Part shown: one piece after another, positions 24,886-33,553 of the stretch | Layout: each line of letters begins with the position of its first letter | How positions within the stretch are numbered: the stretch's first letter is position 1 | Notes under the pieces: generated by a model | What the model was told of the DNA's origin: nothing | The model's input: the letters and a program-made list of their open reading frames with translations, nothing else | Database searches by the model: none | Position numbers and translations under genes: made by a program | Source of the DNA: Acidovorax sp. sif1233 | Lineage (GTDB): Bacteria > Pseudomonadota > Gammaproteobacteria > Burkholderiales > Burkholderiaceae_C | Length of the DNA stretch: 64,000 bases | Direction of reading: 5' to 3' | Assembly: GCF_019218755.1 (NCBI RefSeq) | Contig: NZ_JAHUWZ010000001.1 | Location: 372,001 to 436,000, forward strand

Positions 24886-26532
24886 ATGGGTTTTCAGAAC
24901 ATGACGATGCGGGCGAGGTTGGCACTGTCGTTTGGCTTGATGGTGGTGCTTATCGTGGTCCTGTCCGCGTTCGCCATCAAGGACATGAGCAGCGCCAAGA
25001 CGCAATTTCATGACTTCGTGACCGGTATCGACGCACGGGCACATGTGGCCCAAGGAATACGGAGCGCCGTCGACGCGCGCGCCGTGGCCGCTCGGAACAT
25101 GGTGCTGGCGACCAAGCCTGCAGAACGCGACGCGGAAAAGGCGGCTGTCGTCAAAGCCCACGAAGACGTCCAAAAACGCCTGGCCCTGCTCAAACAGGCG
25201 GTAGAAGGCCCAGGCATTCCAGCCAACGTCAGGACGCTGGTGGCCGAACTCGCAAAGATCGAGCAGTCATATGGGCCGGTGGCCCTGTCCATCGTCGATT
25301 TGGCGATGGCCGACAAAAAGGACGAAGCCATTGCGAAAATCAATGACGAGTGCCGGCCGCTTCTCGCCGCCCTGATTGCCAAGACCGACGAGTACCAAAA
25401 GACAACCGATGAGCGCTCCAAACAGCTGGTGGATTCCTCCGAGGCCGATTTCGAATTCCAGCGCCGGCTCTTGATCGGCCTGGCATTGCTGGCCACCGTG
25501 ATGGCGGTGGCATGCGGGGTGGCCATCACCCGCGGAGTGCTGAGGGCCCTGGGTGCCGAGCCCGATGCACTGAGCAGTGCCGCCAGCAAGGTGGCGGGCG
25601 GCAACCTGTCCAGCATTGCGGGGGCGAGCGCAGCCCCCGGCGGCAGCGTGCTGGCATCGCTGAGTGCCATGCAGCAGAACCTGGCCAGCATCGTGAGCAA
25701 GGTACGGGGCGCCACCGACTCCATCTCCACCGGCACGAGCGAGATCGCCATGGGCAACGCAGACCTGAGCCAGCGCACCGAAGAGCAGGCCAGCGCTTTG
25801 CAGCAGACCGCCGCCACCATGGAAGAGTTCACCTCCACGATCCGCAACAACGCCGAGAACGCCAAGATGGCCGATCAGCTGGCCATCAGCGCATCCGCCG
25901 TGGCCACACGGGGCGGCGAGGTGGTCTCCAAGGTCGTCACCACGATGCGGGACATCAACGACAGCTCGCGCAAGATCTCGGACATCATCGGTGTGATCGA
26001 TGGCATTGCCTTCCAGACCAATATCCTGGCGCTGAACGCCGCGGTAGAGGCAGCCCGCGCCGGCGAGCAGGGCCGAGGCTTTGCTGTGGTGGCCACCGAG
26101 GTGCGCAATCTCGCGCAGCGCAGCGCCAGCGCCGCCAAGGAGATCAAGGCGCTGATCAACGAAAGCGTGGAGAAGGTGTCCGTGGGCACGGGCCTGGTGG
26201 ATCAAGCCGGGCAGACCATGGTCGAGGTTGTGGGCGCGATCAAGCGGGTGACGGACATCGTGGGCGAGATCAGCTCCGCCAGCTCCGAGCAGAGCACGGG
26301 CATTTCCCAGATCGGCCAGGCCGTCAACCAGATGGACCACGCCACGCAGCAGAACGCGGCTCTGGTGGAGCAAAGCGCCGCCGCCGCCAAGAGCCTGGAG
26401 CTGCAGGCCCAGCAACTCACCGAAGCCGTGAGCACCTTCCAACTGGAGGATGCGCCTGGAGTTACGCTGGACCGTCCGTGGGCACGCGCCGTTCCCCGCG
26501 CCGTTCCGCGCGCGCTTCTCGAACAAGCTTAA
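24886..26532 (+). CDS. Methyl-accepting chemotaxis protein
   Basis: A 548-residue chemoreceptor. First membrane span near residues 12-33 ([19 protein letters not shown]), a roughly 140-residue helical periplasmic domain of the four-helix-bundle type ([12 protein letters not shown] and [22 protein letters not shown]), second span near 190-212 ([20 protein letters not shown]), then a HAMP-like linker and the signalling domain. The hairpin tip reads [33 protein letters not shown], so it can dock CheW and CheA. No NWETF-like CheR/CheB tether is at the end; instead there is a proline/arginine tail ([13 protein letters not shown]). Start 24886 has GGGGGA upstream; a TTG at 24829 is in frame but less likely. 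No chemotaxis genes adjoin it. Confidence 0.94.
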   Translation: MGFQNMTMRARLALSFGLMVVLIVVLSAFAIKDMSSAKTQFHDFVTGIDARAHVAQGIRSAVDARAVAARNMVLATKPAERDAEKAAVVKAHEDVQKRLALLKQAVEGPGIPANVRTLVAELAKIEQSYGPVALSIVDLAMADKKDEAIAKINDECRPLLAALIAKTDEYQKTTDERSKQLVDSSEADFEFQRRLLIGLALLATVMAVACGVAITRGVLRALGAEPDALSSAASKVAGGNLSSIAGASAAPGGSVLASLSAMQQNLASIVSKVRGATDSISTGTSEIAMGNADLSQRTEEQASALQQTAATMEEFTSTIRNNAENAKMADQLAISASAVATRGGEVVSKVVTTMRDINDSSRKISDIIGVIDGIAFQTNILALNAAVEAARAGEQGRGFAVVATEVRNLAQRSASAAKEIKALINESVEKVSVGTGLVDQAGQTMVEVVGAIKRVTDIVGEISSASSEQSTGISQIGQAVNQMDHATQQNAALVEQSAAAAKSLELQAQQLTEAVSTFQLEDAPGVTLDRPWARAVPRAVPRALLEQA

Positions 26533-27625
26533 GCGGCAGAAGGTGAGAGGTCGTTGTGACCTTTCAGCAAAGGCGCCTTGAGAGCCCGGGAGCCGCCACG
26601 CGCCCTGTCGCGAGGAATGGCCTCCTACTAAAACCTGGGCGCTTCATGTTGGCCCTCGCTGTGATGGCGCTTACTACATATCCGCACTGAGGGATGACAT
26701 GGGCATTCAATCGGACCGTCCGTAGCGTCCGCTCACCTCAACGCTCAGCATCGCCTCTACCCCATGCAGTCAGTCTGTCAGTTACTGGACGCGGCAAAGC
26801 TGGGTGCCGAATCTCGCATAGAACCATGCGTGTGGCGTCAGCACGTCGATGATCGAGAGATCGTTGGAGCCTGCGCACCGTGCTGGCGCAAAGGTATTTG
26901 AGGTCCGACAAACTGAGCTTTACCCCGAGCGCGATGGGCTCTTCGCTTGGTACAAGAGCTGCGCTGCTTGAAACGGCGATCGGTTCGGGACGGTCATCTA
27001 CTATAGGACACAGATCGTCCGATGTGGCGATGTCTACACCTCTGCTCAACTCGAACGCTGAACTGAACTGCCTTGGCCGATATTTCCCAGGGCTGCGCCT
27101 GTGTCGGGATCGCTGCAACCTAGATGTTGATCGTTCCAGCCATGGGCAACGCCCTGGCACCTCGTAGACTGAAATTTCTCTGTACAAATATGGCCCAGGC
27201 ACAAAGGGGATTCAATTGGTCCTCTCGCAACATGGGGCGATGGCAGTCTGGGAGGCGAAACAAGCGAATGCGATTGAACCCGAACCAAACATTGTCTACG
27301 GGAAACCAGAAGGGAACCGGACACAATCTAAAGTCCAGTGGCATGGAATCCTCGCGGACCAATCCAGAGTGGCACAGGTATCTAAACCTTTCTGTCGTGT
27401 GCTGCCAAGGGCTCAAACAAATCAATGATTTACGTAACGCTCGAGACGAAGGCGCGATGGCGTTCCGCACCTACAATGCCCCGCATAAGCAAGGCCCTGT
27501 GCATTTGTTTGATCTTCTGGGCGCCTGAAGCCTGCGATGTGGTCGCCCGACAGCTACTGTGGCTGTTTTGACCCCCGCAACGGGATGCTCCTAACCTAAT
27601 TAACTTAAGAGGGGGAGACCACCTG
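26533..27625. other. About 1.1 kb without an assignable gene, upstream of the polysaccharide operon
   Basis: Several short frames are open on both strands, for example a minus-strand one of 154 codons at 26738-27202, but none resembles a family I know, none has a good ribosome-binding site and their codon choice is irregular. A minus-strand stretch near 26780-26880 reads DLSIIDVLTPHAWFYARFG and looks protein-like, so part of this region may be a worn-out gene. Near the right end ACAGC and GCTGT (27550-27566) can form a small stem followed by TTT, and a GGGGGAG ribosome-binding site begins the next gene. The promoter of the operon should lie here. Confidence 0.4.
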
Positions 27626-28000
27626 ATGGCATCCTTGCAAGCAACTACGGCATTGATGGGAATAGGCTTAGCTGCGCTGATCCTCTATCTGGTTCGCCGC
27701 GATCATCTGTACCTCATGCATGGCCTTTTCTGGGTGGTCGTGGCCGGCGCCGCAGCACTTTTGGGGATGTGGCCCGGCTTGATCGACGGCTTGGCACTGC
27801 TTCTCCGCATCAGCTACCCCCCGGCGCTATTGTTACTTTTTGTTTGCATTGTTCTTCTGTTGAAGGCCTTGCATGTTGATATGGTCAACACCCGTATCGA
27901 ACGCGATATGCGCCGTCTCAATCAACGGCTGGCTATTCTGGAGGCCGAAATACGCCGCTCACGCGACAAGGCCTCTTCGTCTGATATCCCCCATCCATGA
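27626..28000 (+). CDS. DUF2304 membrane protein
   Basis: A 124-residue protein of the DUF2304 family. Three hydrophobic segments are evident: about 8-23 (LMGIGLAALILYLV), 31-50 (LFWVVVAGAAALLGMW) and 62-82 (SYPPALLLLFVCIVLLLKAL). They are followed by a cytosolic helix (TRIERDMRRLNQRLAILEAEIRRSRDK) likely to form a coiled coil. Small proteins of this family occur beside glycosyltransferase genes in surface-polysaccharide loci and may help anchor them; no reaction is known. GGGGGAG precedes the ATG and the stop overlaps the manC start as ATGA. It is the first gene of the polysaccharide operon. Confidence 0.85.
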   Translation: MASLQATTALMGIGLAALILYLVRRDHLYLMHGLFWVVVAGAAALLGMWPGLIDGLALLLRISYPPALLLLFVCIVLLLKALHVDMVNTRIERDMRRLNQRLAILEAEIRRSRDKASSSDIPHP

Positions 28001-29478
28001 TCCATCCACTGCTGCCAGTCATCTTGTGTGGCGGCTCAGGCACCCGTCTGTGGCCGCTGTCGCGCGAAACCTATCCCAAGCAATTTCTCTCCGTTCGGGG
28101 AAACGGAATTTCCATGCTGCAAGACACGGCCAGGCGCCTGGACGGTGTAGTGCCCCACATCCCCAGGGCTGCGCCCATAGTGGTGTGCAATAGCGAGCAT
28201 CGGTTCCTGGCGGCGCAGCAACTGCAGGAAGCTGGCTTCGACGATGCCACTCTGGTGCTGGAACCCGTAGGCCGCAACACCGCACCCGCATTGACTCTTG
28301 CGGCCTTGGTGGCAGATCCGCATGCCATCTTGCTGGCCATGCCCGCGGACCATGTCATGTCCGACGTAGCGCGGCTCCACCAAGCCGTTGAAATCGCTTG
28401 GCAGCTCGCCCAGAGGGGTGACATGGTGACTTTTGGCATCGTGGCCAGCCGTCCAGAAACCGGGTATGGCTACATACAAAAAGGTGAGGCCATCGAAGGC
28501 GGTAACGCATTTGCCATTCAGAGCTTTGCTGAAAAACCCGACTTGGCCCTGGCGCAGGACTATGTTGCCAGCGGTAGCTATCTATGGAATAGCGGTTTGT
28601 TCATGGTGCGCGCCGACCAATGGTTGCGCGCCATGGAAGTCCTGCAGCCTCAAATGCTCCAGGCTTGCCAAGCTTCCATCGAAAGAAGTGTCCGCGACAT
28701 GGACTTCGTACGCCCAGACAACGAAGCTTTTGCTGCTTGTCCGTCAAATTCCATCGACTATGCCGTGATGGAGCACCTGCCCGGCAACGATGCGCTGGGC
28801 ATAGCCGCCCGCGTGGTACCACTGGATGCGGGATGGTCTGATCTGGGGGCATGGGACGCTCTCTGGGATGTTTTGCCACATGACGCTGACGGCAATGCGC
28901 ATGCCGGCCAGACGCTGGCCATCGACACTCGCAATAGCCTATTGTTTTCCGAGTCTTGCTTGGTAGCCACCGTGGGGATGGACAACGTGGTGGTGGTGGA
29001 AACTCCTGACGCCATATTAGTGGTGGAAAAAAGCCGTACGCAAGACGTTAAAAAAATCGTGGCTGAACTCAAAGCCCAAAAGCGCAGCCTGGCTTCAACC
29101 CACCGCAAAGTTCACCGGCCCTGGGGCTGGTACGACAGCATCGATGGCGGCGAACGCTTTCAGGTCAAACGCATAGTGGTCAAACCCGGTGCCCAATTGA
29201 GCCTGCAGATGCATCATCACCGCGCCGAACATTGGATCGTGGTCAAGGGCACCGCCCAGGTCACCAACGGGGACAAGGTTTTTTTGCTGGGCGAAAACGA
29301 GTCCACCTTCATCCCCCTGGGGCATGTGCACCGGTTGACAAACCCTGGCAAAGTGCCTCTTGAAATCATTGAAGTGCAATCTGGCAGCTACCTGGATGAG
29401 GACGACATAGTGCGGTTTGAGGACACTTACGGCCGGGCGGTGCCGGCACCGCAAGGCAGCAGTGCCAAAGAAGGTTGA
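27997..29478 (+). CDS. manC: Mannose-1-phosphate guanylyltransferase / mannose-6-phosphate isomerase (ManC/AlgA type)
   Basis: A 493-residue bifunctional enzyme. The N-terminal nucleotidyltransferase domain has VILCGGSGTRLWPLSRETYPKQ and later the conserved FAEKPDLALAQDYVASGSYLWNSGLFM. The C-terminal cupin (HRPWGWYDSIDGGERFQVKRIVVKPGAQLSLQMHHHRAEHW) is the type II phosphomannose isomerase domain. It makes GDP-mannose from mannose-1-phosphate and GTP, and interconverts fructose-6-P and mannose-6-P. No phosphomannomutase gene (manB/algC) is in the window, so that step must be encoded elsewhere. In this operon GDP-mannose feeds Gmd (37020) and probably the glycosyltransferase. Confidence 0.95.
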   Translation: MIHPLLPVILCGGSGTRLWPLSRETYPKQFLSVRGNGISMLQDTARRLDGVVPHIPRAAPIVVCNSEHRFLAAQQLQEAGFDDATLVLEPVGRNTAPALTLAALVADPHAILLAMPADHVMSDVARLHQAVEIAWQLAQRGDMVTFGIVASRPETGYGYIQKGEAIEGGNAFAIQSFAEKPDLALAQDYVASGSYLWNSGLFMVRADQWLRAMEVLQPQMLQACQASIERSVRDMDFVRPDNEAFAACPSNSIDYAVMEHLPGNDALGIAARVVPLDAGWSDLGAWDALWDVLPHDADGNAHAGQTLAIDTRNSLLFSESCLVATVGMDNVVVVETPDAILVVEKSRTQDVKKIVAELKAQKRSLASTHRKVHRPWGWYDSIDGGERFQVKRIVVKPGAQLSLQMHHHRAEHWIVVKGTAQVTNGDKVFLLGENESTFIPLGHVHRLTNPGKVPLEIIEVQSGSYLDEDDIVRFEDTYGRAVPAPQGSSAKEG

Positions 29479-29485
29479 CCTTGCT

Positions 29486-30289
29486 ATGCCCGGCCTACCC
29501 ATGCTGAAAGCCCTGTGGGGCTACCGTGGCTTCGTGTGGAGCAGCGTCATGCGCGAGTTCCACGGCAAGTACCGCGAATCCTTGCTCGGCGCATTCTGGT
29601 CAGTTGCCAACCCGCTGACCATGATCGTCATTTATACCGTCGTGTTCGGTCAGCTCATGCGACCTGGTCTTGCAGGCCATGAGCAAACACCGTTTGCATT
29701 CAGCATCTATCTGTGCGCCGGGGTCCTTACCTGGAGCCTGTTTGCAGAAATGCTCGGACGACTGAATGGCGTATTCCTGGAGCACGGAAACCTGATCAAA
29801 AAATCCAGCTTTCCACGCATTTGCCTTCCGGCCATTGTGGCGGTGTCTGCGCTGGTCAACTTTGGCATTGTGTTTGGGCTGTATCTCGCCTTTCTGGCAC
29901 TGATTGGCCACTGGCCGGGCTGGGCCTTGTGGGCGATGGTGCCGTTATTGGCCTTGCAGGTGCTCTTTACCCTGGGACTGGGCATATTTTTGGGCACGCT
30001 CAATGTGTTCTTCAGAGACGTGGGTCAGCTCACGGGCATCGTGGTGCAGTTCTGGTTCTGGCTCACGCCTATTGTGTATGTATTCGACTCCTTGCCAGCC
30101 GCTGCGCGGGCGGTGCTGCAGTACAACCCGATGCAGCCTTTGATGGTGGCCTATCAGACTCTATTTTTGAATCAGCGTGTTCCAGATTTTGCTAGCTTGG
30201 CTCCGCTCGTTTTTCTGACGATGTTCTTTTTGATTTTGGGCGCTTGGTTCTTTTTGTCGCGCGTCGGTGAACTGGTGGACGAACTCTGA
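29486..30289 (+). CDS. wzm: Polysaccharide ABC exporter permease (Wzm-like)
   Basis: A 267-residue ABC-2 type permease. It begins with an amphipathic segment containing VMREFHGKYRESLLGAFWSVANPL, the family hallmark, and then has about six membrane spans (for example PLTMIVIYTVVFGQLM, YLCAGVLTWSLFAEML, AIVAVSALVNFGIVFGLYLAFLALIG, ALQVLFTLGLGIFLGTL, FFLILGAWFFL). With the Wzt ATPase it moves an undecaprenyl-linked O-polysaccharide across the inner membrane. The start at 29486 follows AAGG at a slightly long distance; ATG 29501 is also possible. The stop overlaps the wzt start (TGATG), as in most such pairs. Confidence 0.93.
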   Translation: MPGLPMLKALWGYRGFVWSSVMREFHGKYRESLLGAFWSVANPLTMIVIYTVVFGQLMRPGLAGHEQTPFAFSIYLCAGVLTWSLFAEMLGRLNGVFLEHGNLIKKSSFPRICLPAIVAVSALVNFGIVFGLYLAFLALIGHWPGWALWAMVPLLALQVLFTLGLGIFLGTLNVFFRDVGQLTGIVVQFWFWLTPIVYVFDSLPAAARAVLQYNPMQPLMVAYQTLFLNQRVPDFASLAPLVFLTMFFLILGAWFFLSRVGELVDEL

Positions 30290-31536
30290 TGGGAACTATT
30301 GTTGTTTCGAATGTTAGTAAGGCATATAAACGCTACCCCAATAAATGGGCGAGGATGCTTGAATGGATAACTGGTCGCGATCAACATAAAAAAACATGGG
30401 TGCTGCGAGACATCAATTTCACTATTGAGCCAGGGGAGGCAGTGGGAATTGTGGGGGTCAATGGTGCAGGTAAGAGCACCTTGCTGAAAATAATTACGGG
30501 AACTACACAGCCGACTACTGGCGGCGTTCATGTCAAAGGGAGAGTAGCCGCCTTGCTTGAATTAGGGATGGGATTTCACGCTGATTTCACGGGGCGTCAA
30601 AATGCGTATATGACCGGGCAGTTGCTGGGGTATAGCGTTGATGAAATCCATGCCTTGATGCCGAAAATAGAGGCATTCGCTGATATTGGTGATTATATTG
30701 ATCAGCCTCTGAGGACGTATTCAAGTGGAATGCAGGTCAGGCTGGCTTTCGCAGTTTCTACCGCAACTCGGCCGGACATACTGATTGTCGATGAGGCCCT
30801 TTCGGTCGGGGACGCTGCTTTTCAAAGAAAGTGTTTTAGACGCATCGAGGAGTATAAGGAGGCGGGGACTACCCTGCTTTTTGTTAGCCATGATACAGAG
30901 ACGGTAAAAAAAATATGTGATCGGGCTATTCTTGTTAATAACGGAATAATATCTGAAATTGGAAAAGCTAGAACCGTTTGCGATGCATATGAGCGATTGC
31001 TTTTTGGGGCTGCAAAAGATACGAGAGAGCAAAAAAAAGAGATAGTCCCGCTGTATGACTCATCCTTGGCCTCTAGCAGTGTCGAGGTTCAATACGGAAG
31101 CAGGGGGGCAGAAATAGTCAATGTTAATATTTCAGATAGCGATGGGGCTGTAACGAATATTATTCCTGAAGGACATCCCATATTTGTTAGTTATGAGGTT
31201 GATTTTAAAGAGCCGGCTGATCGCGTGAATTTCGGAATGATGGTGAAGTCTGTGGATGGAGTATGCGTTTATGCTACCAACGCAAATGCCAATATTGGAA
31301 ATCCGAAAAGATCTTTCCAATCTGCTGAATCTGCTCGGATTCGGTTCGGGCTACAAGGAAATTTGGTTCCTGGGACTTATTACCTTAATGTGGGAGTGAC
31401 GAGAGAAGGGCGCGACAAGGAAGAGATGTTGCATCGCAGAGTCGACGTTTTGATATTCCGTGTAATAAGTGCACACGCTTATAGCTCTTATGGCTTTGCG
31501 AACCTATTTGGCAATGTTGAGGTGGAAAAAAAGTGA
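30289..31536 (+). CDS. wzt: Polysaccharide ABC exporter ATPase with C-terminal carbohydrate-binding domain (Wzt-like)
   Basis: A 415-residue ATPase. Walker A GVNGAGKS is at residues 56-63, the signature YSSGMQVRLAFAVS and Walker B ILIVDEALSVGDAAF follow, and the nucleotide-binding domain ends near residue 245. The remaining 170 residues form a beta-rich Wzt_C-type domain (EIVNVNISDSDGAV, GHPIFVSYEVDFKEPADRVNFGMMVKSVDGVCVYATN, RIRFGLQGNLVPGTYYLNVGVT). In known systems this domain recognises a finished, terminally modified O-chain and gates its export. The base composition falls sharply here: most third positions are A or T, unlike manC and wzm just upstream, which suggests that transferred DNA begins in or before this gene. 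Confidence 0.95.
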   Translation: MGTIVVSNVSKAYKRYPNKWARMLEWITGRDQHKKTWVLRDINFTIEPGEAVGIVGVNGAGKSTLLKIITGTTQPTTGGVHVKGRVAALLELGMGFHADFTGRQNAYMTGQLLGYSVDEIHALMPKIEAFADIGDYIDQPLRTYSSGMQVRLAFAVSTATRPDILIVDEALSVGDAAFQRKCFRRIEEYKEAGTTLLFVSHDTETVKKICDRAILVNNGIISEIGKARTVCDAYERLLFGAAKDTREQKKEIVPLYDSSLASSSVEVQYGSRGAEIVNVNISDSDGAVTNIIPEGHPIFVSYEVDFKEPADRVNFGMMVKSVDGVCVYATNANANIGNPKRSFQSAESARIRFGLQGNLVPGTYYLNVGVTREGRDKEEMLHRRVDVLIFRVISAHAYSSYGFANLFGNVEVEKK

Positions 31537-32216
31537 TAGTCATCGTGGCGGGGATGCAGAGAAGTGGGTCGACATTTTCCTACAACGTTGTCCGAGAGCT
31601 TCTTGATGCAAGAGGCGGTGTTTCTACATCCTCTTCAAACTCGATAAACGACGTTCTTTCTGAATCTGACGGGCCAATCAATGCAATCGTCAAAAGCCAT
31701 TCGCCTGATGAGCTGATAAATGCACTTCTAAATAAAAGAGGTGTTCCATGTGTTTGCACTGTGCGCAAACCAGAAGACGCTATTGCGTCATGGATGAATG
31801 TTTTTGGTTTTTCCCTAGCAGAGTCCGTTGCTACTTATGAGCAGTGGCTTTCGTGGCACCAAAAAATGCACAAAAATATGTTGAACATAAAATATGAGGA
31901 TATTGATCGATATCCTTGGCTTGTGATAAGGAAAATCAGCAAATACCTTTTCGGGAAATGGGGTGCATTTGAGATTCAAAAAATCTGGCTGAACAATAAA
32001 AAGAAGGCGGTATTTAAAAAAACTAGTAATATGAATGTGGGCGATAGTGTCGATATAGGTTTTAGTTTTTATAATAAAGTCAACTTTTATCACCGACGCC
32101 ATGTTTCATCGTTGAAATCCAAAGATGCATCTGAGTTGCTTAGCCAGGATCAGATAAGTTTTATCAGGTCCAATTTGAATCGCTATCTGGATAAAAACGG
32201 CACCTACCAGTGGTAG
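31533..32216 (+). CDS. Sulfotransferase-like protein
   Basis: A 227-residue protein that starts with the PAPS-binding loop of sulfotransferases: MIVIVAGMQRSGSTFSYNVV (residues 8-16 correspond to the 5'-phosphosulfate loop). CTVRKPEDAIASWMNVFG corresponds to the 3'-phosphate-binding Arg and Ser. LNIKYEDIDRYPWLVIRKISKYLF is also a common sulfotransferase segment. It may transfer sulfate to the polysaccharide. The GTG start at 31533 overlaps the wzt end, and the stop lies just before the methyltransferase. Direct coupling to wzt suggests a role in finishing the chain that Wzt recognises. This is inference, since no PAPS synthesis genes are in the window. Strongly AT-rich. Confidence 0.75.
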   Translation: MIVIVAGMQRSGSTFSYNVVRELLDARGGVSTSSSNSINDVLSESDGPINAIVKSHSPDELINALLNKRGVPCVCTVRKPEDAIASWMNVFGFSLAESVATYEQWLSWHQKMHKNMLNIKYEDIDRYPWLVIRKISKYLFGKWGAFEIQKIWLNNKKKAVFKKTSNMNVGDSVDIGFSFYNKVNFYHRRHVSSLKSKDASELLSQDQISFIRSNLNRYLDKNGTYQW

Positions 32217-32227
32217 CTGAAAATACA

Positions 32228-33478
32228 ATGATTTCTTATGCCCAGAACTTTGAAGATGTGATGTTGATGCGCGCACTCGCAAACATAGAGCGGGGGCGCT
32301 ATATCGACGTTGGTGCGGCTTGGCCTGATCAGGATTCAGTCACCAGAGCATTCTATGAAAAGGGCTGGCATGGCATTAATATTGAGCCAAACCCGGATTT
32401 TCTAAAGCTTCTACAAAATAAGCGTCCTCGCGATAATAATGTCGGAATGGCGCTTGGTCGTGCACCGGGGACGCTTCCAATTACTATTTTCGAAGGCTCC
32501 GGGCTCTCCACTCTTGTGGATTCAATTGCTGAGGAGGGGGTGGTTGCGGGGCGGCCTTATATTCGTCAGCAGGTTTCTGTAACGACCCTTAATGCAATTT
32601 GGAATAGTTATTTTCCACGGGGAGAGGAAGTTCATTTTTTGAAAATTGATGTAGAGGGTTTTGAGCAAGCGGTGCTGGAGGGGAATGATTGGACCAAGAA
32701 TCGCCCCTGGATTGTTCTTGTCGAAGCCACCATTCCAAACTCTCAAATTGAGGTATATGAGGGTTGGGAAAAACTGCTGCTGACCTCGGAGTATTTTTTT
32801 GTGTACACGGATGGATTGAATAGATTCTACGTTGCGAAAGAGCACGCCTATTTAATTCCGGCATTTAAATTTCCACCCAATATATTCGATGGCTTTAAAT
32901 TGCGTGCTCAATTTGAAATCGAGCAAAAACTCTTGCAGTCTGAGGGAATGGTTGAAGCTTTGAAGGCGAAGGCATCAATATTGAAAAGCGAGGCCAGCGA
33001 GGCAGACCGGGCGTTTGCCAAAAATGTTGAAAAAATGGAAGCGAGGCTGGTGGCTCTGGAACGCAGGGCGGTGAATGCAGAGCATGAGATCTCGAGATTG
33101 CGTCAGAGCATGTCATGGCGCATTACTTTGCCATTGCGTCTCCTTGCAGATCTGGCACTTCATTTCTTCCCTCTGATCCGTCATGGTCTCAATCGGGCAA
33201 TACATGGTGCAATCAATGCGTGTCGGCGGCCATTATCGTATTTGATCTCCTTCGTTTTGCAAAAGCCAAAAGCCAGTGCCAGAATAAATCAATGGCTTTT
33301 GCAAAAATATCCGGCATTGCACGCGCAATTGCTGGACATTCACTCCCGGCCGGGAAGAATCCATAGTTTTATGATGGCTGGATTTAGCCAATCAAAAGAG
33401 CTGAGCAGAGAAGATCTTACGCCCAGAGGTCATAAGATATACACAGATCTTCGAGGCGCCTGCAAGAGTAGTCACTGA
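32228..33478 (+). CDS. FkbM-family methyltransferase with C-terminal coiled coil
   Basis: A 416-residue protein. The first 200 residues form an FkbM methyltransferase: ISYAQNFEDVMLMRAL, the SAM-binding RYIDVGAAWPDQDSVT, GINIEPNPDFLKLL and VHFLKIDVEGFEQAVLEG. Residues about 235-305 are charged helices with heptad-like spacing (ALKAKASILKSEASEADRAF, EKMEARLVALERRAVNAEHEISRLRQ), followed by SMSWRITLPLRLLADL, a segment seen at the end of many surface-polysaccharide enzymes. It may methylate a sugar hydroxyl. The start chosen is ATG 32228, where family proteins begin; a GTG at 32210 is in frame. Methyltransferases with coiled coils can cap and measure chain length in other systems, so a similar role is possible. 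Confidence 0.85.
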   Translation: MISYAQNFEDVMLMRALANIERGRYIDVGAAWPDQDSVTRAFYEKGWHGINIEPNPDFLKLLQNKRPRDNNVGMALGRAPGTLPITIFEGSGLSTLVDSIAEEGVVAGRPYIRQQVSVTTLNAIWNSYFPRGEEVHFLKIDVEGFEQAVLEGNDWTKNRPWIVLVEATIPNSQIEVYEGWEKLLLTSEYFFVYTDGLNRFYVAKEHAYLIPAFKFPPNIFDGFKLRAQFEIEQKLLQSEGMVEALKAKASILKSEASEADRAFAKNVEKMEARLVALERRAVNAEHEISRLRQSMSWRITLPLRLLADLALHFFPLIRHGLNRAIHGAINACRRPLSYLISFVLQKPKASARINQWLLQKYPALHAQLLDIHSRPGRIHSFMMAGFSQSKELSREDLTPRGHKIYTDLRGACKSSH

Positions 33479-33492
33479 GTAATATTTCAATT

Positions 33493-33508
33493 GACAATAG
33501 GCATTGTC
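33493..33508. other. Short hairpin inside the polysaccharide operon
   Basis: GACAAT (33493-33498) pairs with ATTGTC (33503-33508) across AGGC in the 75-base gap between the methyltransferase and glycosyltransferase genes. No T run follows. It may modestly attenuate or stabilise the transcript. Confidence 0.35.
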
Positions 33509-33553
33509 CTGATTTGCTTAGAGCTGCTTATTTCCTAGCATTTACATTTATTA

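Noticed and set aside
26738..27202. A 154-codon minus-strand frame as a possible new gene
   Set aside because: No ribosome-binding site, no family resemblance and mixed amino acid use; kept only as part of the gene-poor region.
27541..27625. A JUMPstart/ops-like element before the polysaccharide operon
   Set aside because: The bases near 27550-27566 contain a small stem, but the ops core (GGCGGTAGCGT) is not present.
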